Assembly (NCBI GenBank): GCA_937899245.1
Contig: CALDKB010000049.1
Span: 1-64,000, forward strand
Direction of reading: 5' to 3'
Source: an uncultured Bacteroidales bacterium
GTDB lineage: Bacteria > Bacteroidota > Bacteroidia > Bacteroidales > ML635J-15
DNA length: 64,000 nucleotides
This document shows, one piece after another, positions 7,709-15,192 of the stretch; position 1 is the stretch's first letter; every line of letters begins with the position of its first letter. The position numbers and the translations under genes were made by a program. The notes beneath the pieces are model-generated. The model saw only the letters and a program-made list of their open reading frames with translations, did not search any database and was not told the DNA's origin.

Positions 7709-9307
7709 ATGACTGTAGAAAATCTAATTATAAATAATTCTGTTAAAGCTGTAGAAGGTTGTAACGAAAAGCTTCTAGATGTAAAACAAGCATTAGAGCA
7801 AAGAATAAATCTTAACGAATATCCTGATGCTCGCCCCATTGTTTTATCAGTTAGCGTTGTTATGAGAATGTGCTTACTTACAGGCCTTAGTGACAAGCAC
7901 CCTCGCACAAAGCAAGAGGTCGATAATATCCAATGTAGTCTATCTAGTTCTCCGTACCCAGCTACATTTTTCTCAAAATCTAATATTGGTAGGTTAATAG
8001 AATCTTTACTTAAGTTCCGTTATCACGATGTCGATGCTGATTGGAAATCTTCATCAGTTGTCAGCAAGGTTGTTGCTCACGAAATATTCCGTGGTCGCGA
8101 AATGATACTTAAAGAGGGTGCTATGGAAGATTGGCTACGCTTTAGTCCTTTGCGTGGTGGTGCATCTACATCAGACATTCCAGAATTAAATCTTTGTATT
8201 GGTTCGTACGACGACGAAATGGAAGCTCGCATCGACATCAATAGTCGAGAAATTCAAAATACCCAGATGCTTATTGCTGGTACTACAGGCTCTGGTAAGT
8301 CTAACTTACTTGCTCAGTTAATTCACGAAATGCGTTCTGCTTCGTCAGACACCCATTATCCAGTAAATTTCTTATTGTTCGACTACAAGGGAGAATTCTC
8401 TGATCCCGCAAATGCAAATTGGCTGTCTCTTTTCGATACCGATTCTTCAGCTATTCTCGATCCTATGCAGAGTCCACTTCCTTTCACTCCGTTTAGAGAT
8501 TTTACTGGAAAACCTATTAACGAATTGAATTTATATTCTACTTCTTTAACTTCTGCACTATTAGCTATTTCTGATGGCAGAATAAGTGCAAATATGGATA
8601 ATCGACTAAGCGAAGCTATTATCAATGCTTATAAGGCAAACAAGTACAAACCTATTACTTTCCAAATGATGCTGGAAAATTATAATGCTTTGTTACCTCA
8701 AAAGAAGCAGGAAGATATGGATAGTGTTAAATCAATTCTATCACAATTAGTTCGTAACAACATATTCTCTGACACAGACAAAATTGATTTGGTTAAGACT
8801 TGCAACATCATAAATTTAGGAAGATTTGAGAAAAGTGGTCCTATTGCCAAAGCTATCGTTTACTTTGTTGTTTCAAAGCTTAACAATATTTATGACACAT
8901 TACCTAAGCAAGCTACTAACGACGAGCGCGTTGAGATTCGCCATTACACAATCATCGATGAGGCTCACTATATGTTAGGCTTTGACAACAAACCATTGGA
9001 GAATCTTGTAAAAGTTGGTCGTAACAAGGGAATGAGTATCATTTTGGCATCTCAAAATATGGACGACTTCAAAAACAAATCTTTCGACTATTATGCTAAT
9101 GCTCAATATCCTTTGATTATGAAGCAGCAGCAACAAAACGATTCTGTTCTTAAAGATTTGTTTGGTGTTACAGGAGTTGCTTTACAAGAGCTCAAGCAAG
9201 CTATATCTTCTTTGCAGAAAGGAGAACTTATCACTCGCGATAATCAGTTGGCTGCACTTGGTCTCGGTCAATCTTGGAAAAAGATTAAAGTAACACACAT
9301 TATCTAA
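7709..9307 (+). CDS. HerA/DUF87-type ATPase (DNA translocase-like)
   Basis: Predicted HerA/FtsK-superfamily ATPase, 532 aa. Walker A is GTTGSGKSN, starting near residue 190. Walker B is TIIDEAH with D417-E418, followed by a GRNKGMS segment and ILASQ, as in HerA, VirB4 and DptH-like proteins. The first ~150 residues are an extra domain ending in a segment reading HEIFRGREM, which faintly recalls the C-terminus of DndE; I am not sure of this. The gene follows the DndD-like ATPase by 5 nt. HerA proteins form hexameric rings that pump DNA for a partner nuclease; possible partners here are the HNH protein or Res. Confidence 0.85.
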   Translation: MTVENLIINNSVKAVEGCNEKLLDVKQALEQRINLNEYPDARPIVLSVSVVMRMCLLTGLSDKHPRTKQEVDNIQCSLSSSPYPATFFSKSNIGRLIESLLKFRYHDVDADWKSSSVVSKVVAHEIFRGREMILKEGAMEDWLRFSPLRGGASTSDIPELNLCIGSYDDEMEARIDINSREIQNTQMLIAGTTGSGKSNLLAQLIHEMRSASSDTHYPVNFLLFDYKGEFSDPANANWLSLFDTDSSAILDPMQSPLPFTPFRDFTGKPINELNLYSTSLTSALLAISDGRISANMDNRLSEAIINAYKANKYKPITFQMMLENYNALLPQKKQEDMDSVKSILSQLVRNNIFSDTDKIDLVKTCNIINLGRFEKSGPIAKAIVYFVVSKLNNIYDTLPKQATNDERVEIRHYTIIDEAHYMLGFDNKPLENLVKVGRNKGMSIILASQNMDDFKNKSFDYYANAQYPLIMKQQQQNDSVLKDLFGVTGVALQELKQAISSLQKGELITRDNQLAALGLGQSWKKIKVTHII

Positions 9308-9376
9308 AATCTCTATATAACCTTACATATCTTCTGGCTTTAATATAACAAAAAAGAACTATATAATTTAAGATTT

Positions 9377-10975
9377 ATGCATTCAGCTTATTTAAATCGA
9401 CTTTCAAAAGAAGAATATGATGCTTTAGTTAAGAAATTGCATCAAATACAGAATGGGAAATGCTTTATTTGTCAAAAAGACATCGACCTCGATATTCAGT
9501 CTTGCAATATAGACCACATTATTCCTTTAAATGGCAAAATGAAAGGTCCTGATTGCGAAGAAAATTTTGCTTTGACTCACGAACCTTGTAATAAGTCAAA
9601 ATCTGATTCTGACTTAAACATTGCTAGGGCATTGCATAAGTTGAAAGACATACAGGTATGTGTTCAAGAAAAAGACAACAGGGCTGCTTCTTTAGCTGAT
9701 GTGCTTTTAGATTTTGATGGTTCTAAATTTGAATTCAATTATAAGATTGAAGATGGCTTTATTAGTTATTCGTTTGATAAATTAAACGATGTTACAATTC
9801 ATAAAGCACAAATATTTACCGACAAGCTTTCCGGTTCTCAAACTTGCTTCATTGATTTTCCTATTGAATATCTTTTCCACGATGATATTATAAATCCTAG
9901 AGGAATAAACAGCAGCATCAATATGCTTGTTAAGGAATTCTACACCAAGAATCCTCAATTACATTTAACTCTTGCTAGAATTGACGGCAACAAGATTAAA
10001 GTTTTTGATGGTCAGCACAAGGCGGTTGCTCAAATATTATTAGGAATGAGATCAATACTGGTGCGTTTATTCCTAAATACAGAAGTTAATATCCTTACCG
10101 AAACTAATGCTAATGCTGGTAGTAAGCTTCGTCAGATTGCTTTCGACAAGGCTGTTATGCGTCAACTAAACAATACTCAGTACCAGGAAAAAGTTAAGCA
10201 ATACAAGATAGACCACAATCTCGCCGAAGACGACTTTTCTTTTTCTGAAATTCAGCTTGCCGAATACTTCAAGGGCGAGAAAATGAAAACTTATATCATT
10301 GATGCTATCAAGAGTGCCATTACCACTTCTCCTGATAACAAAATGAAAGATTATATCGATTTTGAAGGTAAAGGCAAATCGCTTCCTTTGTCTCACAGTA
10401 CATTCGATAAAATATTCTTGGCTAAGTTCATAGATTCAAAACTTATTTTGTCAACTCCAATGAATTATAAATCTGGTGATGGTAGAAATCCTCGCGAATT
10501 GGAAATTAGCCAAATATCTAAGCTGCTGAGTCTTATTACTGATATTATCTATGTAGGAAAATTCAACCAAGAAATTGGTCTCAATAGAATAGAATCTCGC
10601 ATTGTTGAAGGTAAAGATGCTGATATCACGGACGAACATCTTATTGCATATCGTATAAGTAAAGAAGAAATATTATATGCTTGGATTCCTTATTTAATAA
10701 AGATCATAAAGATGTATTTCTTAAATACAGCTCAAAATTACAACGAAAATAGTCTTTTCCAAACTCCATTTGACGACCAACTATGGAGAAATCTTGAAAA
10801 CTTTATTAGGAACTTAGCTATGCTTCCACTATGGAAAGACAGAAGTATGGCGTCAACACATTTTGCTGGTAAATATCCAATTGCATATTGGGACAAAGTC
10901 TTTGAAACAGGCAAGAATCCAGATGGAGTCTCCGTTCTTTCTGGAAAATTAGATTATATGAATATGATTAAGTAA
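9377..10975 (+). CDS. HNH endonuclease fused to a DGQHR-like domain
   Basis: Protein of 532 aa. The N-terminal HNH module has C29-x2-C32, the D46-H47 pair in IDHIIP, N63, H68 and C71-N72-K73, so metal-binding and catalytic positions look intact. A second region has DGQHK at residues 211-215 followed by a hydrophobic helix. This resembles the DGQHR motif of DndB and related proteins, with Lys replacing the final Arg. The remaining C-terminal ~270 residues I do not recognise. It starts 69 nt after the HerA-like gene, same strand, and ends the island. It may be the effector nuclease. Whether the DGQH part binds DNA or modified bases is unknown. Confidence 0.8.
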   Translation: MHSAYLNRLSKEEYDALVKKLHQIQNGKCFICQKDIDLDIQSCNIDHIIPLNGKMKGPDCEENFALTHEPCNKSKSDSDLNIARALHKLKDIQVCVQEKDNRAASLADVLLDFDGSKFEFNYKIEDGFISYSFDKLNDVTIHKAQIFTDKLSGSQTCFIDFPIEYLFHDDIINPRGINSSINMLVKEFYTKNPQLHLTLARIDGNKIKVFDGQHKAVAQILLGMRSILVRLFLNTEVNILTETNANAGSKLRQIAFDKAVMRQLNNTQYQEKVKQYKIDHNLAEDDFSFSEIQLAEYFKGEKMKTYIIDAIKSAITTSPDNKMKDYIDFEGKGKSLPLSHSTFDKIFLAKFIDSKLILSTPMNYKSGDGRNPRELEISQISKLLSLITDIIYVGKFNQEIGLNRIESRIVEGKDADITDEHLIAYRISKEEILYAWIPYLIKIIKMYFLNTAQNYNENSLFQTPFDDQLWRNLENFIRNLAMLPLWKDRSMASTHFAGKYPIAYWDKVFETGKNPDGVSVLSGKLDYMNMIK

Positions 10976-11099
10976 ATATTTGATGAGGAAATTTCTTCCC
11001 CTCGCACCATACCCAAAGGGCTGTCGGCATTGTCGGTGGCCTGGTTCGCAATGACAGTCTGGGGTAGCAATGACTGAGTGGGTGGGTGAATTGTGGTGC

Positions 11100-11999
11100 T
11101 TACAATGTTTCCAGGGTGCAAGTGTCGGGTTGAACGGATAGGCGGTAGTGGCCACCTTCGATGAGGGGCTGGTTGTTGTCGATGTGTCCGACGGGGAAGC
11201 CGAAGCCGATGGGATAGGAGTAGTCTGTTGTGTGTGCCTGCACGATTTCGTAGGCGGTGCGGCCGAACGGGCTGTTGTTGTCCTTCATGTCGCTGAAAGT
11301 GCCGACGATAAGTCCGCGCAGCTTGGCTAGTTTGCCCGACATCTTAAGGTTGATGAGCATACGGTCGAGGTGGTAGAGGTATTCGTTTAGATCTTCGATG
11401 AAAAGAATCTTGTCGTCGCAGTCGATGGCATAGTCGGTGCCCTGCAAGCTGTAGATGATTGACATGTTTCCGCCAATAAGCTCGCCTTCGGCAATTCCGT
11501 TGCGGTTGTGCTGGTCGGGTTCAAACTGGTAGGATATTTTTTCGCCGGCAAGATAGCGGAAAATGTTGCTGATGCATTGTGCGTCGGGGTCGTTGTGTAT
11601 TGCCTTCGCCATCTGGCAGTGGAGACTCTGCACGCCATATTTGTTGCACAGCAGATGAAGGTTTGTGATGTCGCTGAACCCGAGAATCCATTTTGGCTTA
11701 TCAACAAATCTAGTCATGTCGATCTTGTCGATGATGTGGTTGACGGCGTATCCGCCCCTCGAGCAAAGTATTGCGTCAACATCGGGGTTGTCGAGTGCCT
11801 GCTGTAGGTCGGAAAGACGTTCGTCGTCGGTGCCGGCCATCTGGAAGTGGCGACCGAGGCAATGTGGGTAAACATCGACGATAAAACCTTTGTCGGCAAG
11901 GTATTTTTCTGCCGAAGCAACAAAGTCGGGGTTGATGTATCCGGCAGGACTGACAATTGCAATCCGGCTTCCACGTGTCAAGTATGCAGGAGTCTTCAT
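11100..11999 (-). CDS. LD-carboxypeptidase (peptidase S66 family)
   Basis: Serine peptidase of about 300 aa that trims murein tetrapeptides (LdcA) or related peptides (MccF). The nucleophile Ser is in GFSDIT (residue 109 from this start, matching the usual position near 106). The glutamate is in the EDLNEY region and the His is in PVGHIDN, completing the S66 triad. I chose the ATG at 11999 because the upstream reading-frame extension adds 26 residues that look non-coding, and the family begins just before a GSRIAIVSPAG-like strand. No signal peptide, so cytoplasmic. It is convergent with the defence island and stands alone. Confidence 0.9.
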   Translation of the reverse strand: MKTPAYLTRGSRIAIVSPAGYINPDFVASAEKYLADKGFIVDVYPHCLGRHFQMAGTDDERLSDLQQALDNPDVDAILCSRGGYAVNHIIDKIDMTRFVDKPKWILGFSDITNLHLLCNKYGVQSLHCQMAKAIHNDPDAQCISNIFRYLAGEKISYQFEPDQHNRNGIAEGELIGGNMSIIYSLQGTDYAIDCDDKILFIEDLNEYLYHLDRMLINLKMSGKLAKLRGLIVGTFSDMKDNNSPFGRTAYEIVQAHTTDYSYPIGFGFPVGHIDNNQPLIEGGHYRLSVQPDTCTLETL

Positions 12000-12159
12000 T
12001 TCAATGAAAATTTTGAACAAAAGTGATAAAAAAATTGTTTCGATTTTAGTAGCGCTCACAAATGTTGTTAACAGCACAATGTAAATCTTAATGAAAAAGT
12101 GAAAGTTATAGTTGTTGAAATTAAAATTGACATGATAAAAAAGTATTGAAAAAAAATAA

Positions 12160-12167
12160 TAATTTTG
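12160..12167 (+). promoter_or_regulatory. -7 box (TAATTTTG)
   Basis: TAATTTTG fits TAnnTTTG and lies about 65 nt upstream of the ATG at 12233. It probably drives the exported coiled-coil protein and purQ. Confidence 0.5.
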
Positions 12168-12232
12168 CGAATTGTTTTTAAGCTACATTAATTGTGTGGC
12201 GATTAAAGAATTGTATTGAAAATTAAATTGTT

Positions 12233-12922
12233 ATGAAATTGAAGAAAATAGTTGTATTAGTTGTTGCGATTATGTTGGCGTCGTTCGTTTATGCCCAGCA
12301 TACTACAGAGGTTGTTGAAACAAATGGAAGCTTTGGCAACGAAGCACATCCAGCATTGGCTACAAAGGTTCTTTTTACCGATGCCAAGACGGTTACCAAC
12401 GAATTCATGTCGATGATAAAGAGCTATAAGCCGGAAAATATGTCGGTAAAGAAGGGTTTACTTTTCTTCGACAATGTAGTAATTCCGACCATCAGCGAAA
12501 ATGCCATCGACGTTTTTGCTACCGTTCACCAGGACAAGGGCAGCGACGAAGTTGACTTGGTAGTTGCCTTCTCGATAGGAGGAAACCTTTATATTACTTC
12601 CACACAGTCGCCATCGCAGTATCAGGTTGCATACACGATGATAAGGACATTTGCAAACGACCTTACAGAAAAGAATCATGCAGCCATGCTGAAGGTTGCC
12701 GAGAAGGTTCTTTCAAAGGAGGAAAAGAAGCTTGAATCGTTGGAGAAGAAGGATGCTTCTTACCAGAAGTCGATAGACAAGGCACGCAAGGACATTTCCA
12801 AGTTGGAAAAGGGCATTGCGAAGGACGAATCGAAGCAGAACGATGTTAAGTCTGACATTGAAAAGCAGAGAATGGTAGTCAGAGAGAAAAAGGATGCCTA
12901 TAAGAGAATAGAAAGAATGTAA
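12233..12922 (+). CDS. Exported protein with C-terminal coiled coil, unknown function
   Basis: Protein of 229 aa with an N-terminal signal peptide (KLKKIVVLVVAIMLASFVYA then QH), so probably periplasmic or outer-membrane associated. Residues ~35-150 form a compact domain I cannot assign. Residues ~160-229 are highly charged (repeated K/E/D heptads) and should form a coiled coil. It precedes purQ by 13 nt and may share its transcript, though no functional link to purine synthesis is apparent. Confidence 0.75.
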   Translation: MKLKKIVVLVVAIMLASFVYAQHTTEVVETNGSFGNEAHPALATKVLFTDAKTVTNEFMSMIKSYKPENMSVKKGLLFFDNVVIPTISENAIDVFATVHQDKGSDEVDLVVAFSIGGNLYITSTQSPSQYQVAYTMIRTFANDLTEKNHAAMLKVAEKVLSKEEKKLESLEKKDASYQKSIDKARKDISKLEKGIAKDESKQNDVKSDIEKQRMVVREKKDAYKRIERM

Positions 12923-12935
12923 TAAAAAAAATACT

Positions 12936-13634
12936 ATGAAATTTGGTGTTGTAATATTTCCGGGCTCGAATTGCGACCATGATATGGTTTATGCACTTCG
13001 TAATATCTTGAACCAGGAGGTTGTAGAATTGTGGCATAAGGATACCGACTTGCAGGATTGTGATGCAATAGCAGTACCTGGCGGATTTTCGTATGGTGAC
13101 TATTTGCGTTCGGGTGCGATTGCAAAGTTCTCTCCAATTATGGAAAAGGTTGTTGAGTTTGCAGCAAAGGGTGGTTTTGTTTTTGGCGTATGCAATGGTT
13201 TCCAGATATTGTGCGAGGCCGGTTTGCTTCCGGGCACTTTGCTTCACAACACAAACCAGAAGTTCATCTGCAAGAACCAGTACATCAAGGCCGACAACAA
13301 CGATTCGGCAATGACCAACAGTGTACCGAAGAATATGGCGTTGAATATTCCAATAGCACATGGAGAAGGAAGATATTATGCACCAGAAGATGTCTTGAAG
13401 CAGTTGCATCAGAATGGTCAGATTATATGGCGTTACTGCGATAAGGACGGAAATCTTTCTGAATCTGATTGTCCGAATGGTTCTTTGATGAATATTGCAG
13501 GTGTTTGCAATGCTACAAAGAATGTTTTCGGTATGATGCCGCATCCGGAAAGAGCCGTTGACAAGGAATTAGGTAATACAGATGGTTTATATATCCTGAA
13601 GTCGATAATTAGCTATCTGGAAAAGAAAAAATAA
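12936..13634 (+). CDS. purQ: Phosphoribosylformylglycinamidine synthase subunit PurQ
   Basis: Class I glutamine amidotransferase subunit of FGAM synthase, which supplies ammonia for the fourth step of purine synthesis. The nucleophile C86 sits in GVCNGFQ, with the partner residues H203 and E205 in MPHPERA. The start FGVVIFPGSNCDHD is typical of the family, and the length (232 aa) is normal for the small separate PurQ. PurL is not in this window. A strong terminator follows at 13656. Confidence 0.96.
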   Translation: MKFGVVIFPGSNCDHDMVYALRNILNQEVVELWHKDTDLQDCDAIAVPGGFSYGDYLRSGAIAKFSPIMEKVVEFAAKGGFVFGVCNGFQILCEAGLLPGTLLHNTNQKFICKNQYIKADNNDSAMTNSVPKNMALNIPIAHGEGRYYAPEDVLKQLHQNGQIIWRYCDKDGNLSESDCPNGSLMNIAGVCNATKNVFGMMPHPERAVDKELGNTDGLYILKSIISYLEKKK

Positions 13635-13655
13635 AATCTAACAGATTTGAAATGT

Positions 13656-13686
13656 AAGGAAACGCAAATGCGTTTCCTTTTTTTTG
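13656..13686 (+). terminator. Intrinsic terminator after purQ
   Basis: A perfect 10-bp stem (AAGGAAACGC, 13656-13665, with GCGTTTCCTT, 13670-13679), a 4-nt loop and a run of T residues to 13686. Confidence 0.9.
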
Positions 13687-14127
13687 TGCCCCAGAGACGC
13701 TCCCTGCGGCGCACCACAGAGACGCACTCTGAGCATAGTCGAAGGAAGTCGAAGCATAGCCTACGACGCAGTATAACCAAGGCTCCTGCCTTGAAAAACA
13801 AAAAATCAATCCCGTTTCGTCATGCTGAACCGTCATCCCGTACTACGATACGGGACAGCATCTGGAAAAAGGGTGGATTTTTGATTATTTTTCGTGTTTG
13901 TTCAATTTTTACATTTCCTCTTCGATGGGGAGATTGCAGACAGCTTAATTTGTAACGGCTACCAGTTCCGTATCGCCGACAAATTATAGCTTCCGCAATG
14001 ACGGCTGGCGGTGAGTGATATTCGACTCCGCTGGGGTCGTGGAAAATGAAATTGATTTGGCGATAATAATCTGCTCCCGCTAATGTCTGCGAGATGTGGA
14101 AATGTCATGTGGAGTTTGTACCAGTAG
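13687..14127. repeat. Intergenic region with interspersed repeat copy A (13751-13885)
   Basis: No gene is seen. 13751-13885 matches 25383-25500: shared blocks include GAAGCATAGCCTACGACGCAG, CCTTGAAAAA, CAAAAAATC, TTTCGTCATGCTGAAC and CAGCATCTG followed by GGGTGGATTTTT. Copy A has an insertion containing a perfect CCCGTA...TACGGG inverted repeat. Both copies lie just downstream of a terminator. The rest (13886-14127) shows no recognisable element. Confidence 0.75.
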
Positions 14128-15171
14128 CTATTTTTTCGGTGGAAGAATTGTTCCGTCGTCTGTTATTCTCGGCGGATTGTCGTAAATATCTTCCTTAGTA
14201 AGCTCCTGTATTACTTTTAGAACGCGTTTCTGCGGGTCGATGTGTGGACCTTTACGTTCGGCAATCTGATAGGTGGAGATTATTTTGCCGGTGATGAAAT
14301 TGCCAGTATTGGCATCAACTTTTAACTTGAAAATAGGGGCTAGGCCGAGTTCTCCACCAATCTTTATCGGATGGAATGTGCAGAAGTTTCCCATGCTGTA
14401 AGCAATGAATTTGTCCTTGTATATTTCGATTGCTCTTGTGACGTGAGGCCCGTGTCCGAGTACAATGTCGGCGCCATAGTCGATGGCATCGTGGGCAAAT
14501 TGGTATGCGTTGCCACGGTTTTGCTCAATATAATAGTCGTCCTCCCTTGTGAGATGACGGTATTTTACGCCTTCGCCACCGCAGTGCATGGACACAATAA
14601 CAATGTCGCATGTTGATTTTAATGCCTTGATAGTTCTTGCTACAAGTGCTTTGTTGTGCAGATCGGCAATTGCCGTGTTGGGCGCAAATGCGCAGAATCC
14701 ATATTTAACGCCATTGATTGTGAATGTGCACGATGGCTTTGACGCAAATCCCGCCCAGTTGATGCCGTTCTTGGTTAGGATTTCGGTAGTGTTGTCCCTG
14801 CCGTATTGCCTGAAGTCGTTTGCATGGTTGTTTCCAACGCTTATCAAATTGAAACCTGCATCCATGTAGCAGTCGATGAAACTTGATGGCATTCCGAAGC
14901 AAAACGGTTTGCATTCCTCAACAAGCGAGTCGGCCAGGACTCCTTCCATATTGCAAAAAACAACATCGCCCCTGAAGTGTGGTTTTACTTCATCGAGTAT
15001 TCCTGTGCATCTGCCTTGTGGCGGAAGATAGCTTTGGTCTGGAAAAATAGATCCGAACATTAAGTCGCCTACGGCAACTATGCTGATGGTGTCGTTGTGT
15101 GTCCTTTGTGAGTATGAAATAGTGGACAGGAGCACAAGAACTACAATTGCCACAATCTTAAGTTGTTGCAT
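14128..15171 (-). CDS. CapA-family metallophosphatase-like protein
   Basis: Protein of 347 aa with a signal peptide (QQLKIVAIVVLVLLSTISYS), so exported. It has the PGA_cap/CapA fold features: VAVGDLMFG near the start, NMEG, VGNNHANDF, SMHCGGEG, LGHGPHVTRA and YSMGNF. CapA proteins take part in poly-gamma-glutamate capsule synthesis in bacilli, but isolated homologues like this one, with no capB/C nearby, have uncertain substrates. It lies 21 nt downstream of the P-type ATPase gene on the same strand, probably in one transcript. Confidence 0.88.
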   Translation of the reverse strand: MQQLKIVAIVVLVLLSTISYSQRTHNDTISIVAVGDLMFGSIFPDQSYLPPQGRCTGILDEVKPHFRGDVVFCNMEGVLADSLVEECKPFCFGMPSSFIDCYMDAGFNLISVGNNHANDFRQYGRDNTTEILTKNGINWAGFASKPSCTFTINGVKYGFCAFAPNTAIADLHNKALVARTIKALKSTCDIVIVSMHCGGEGVKYRHLTREDDYYIEQNRGNAYQFAHDAIDYGADIVLGHGPHVTRAIEIYKDKFIAYSMGNFCTFHPIKIGGELGLAPIFKLKVDANTGNFITGKIISTYQIAERKGPHIDPQKRVLKVIQELTKEDIYDNPPRITDDGTILPPKK

Positions 15172-15192
15172 GTGCTTAAGTATAATTGTCGG

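Noticed and set aside
827..10975. BREX, DISARM, Wadjet, Septu or complete Dnd as the name for the island
   Set aside because: Hallmark genes are missing: no pglZ or brxC, no PLD/DUF1998 pair, no jetABCD, no paired PtuA-type ATPase/PtuB layout, no dndA/dndC.
12879..13544. 221-codon open frame antisense to purQ
   Set aside because: Lies opposite a clear PurQ coding sequence; composition reflects the complementary codons.
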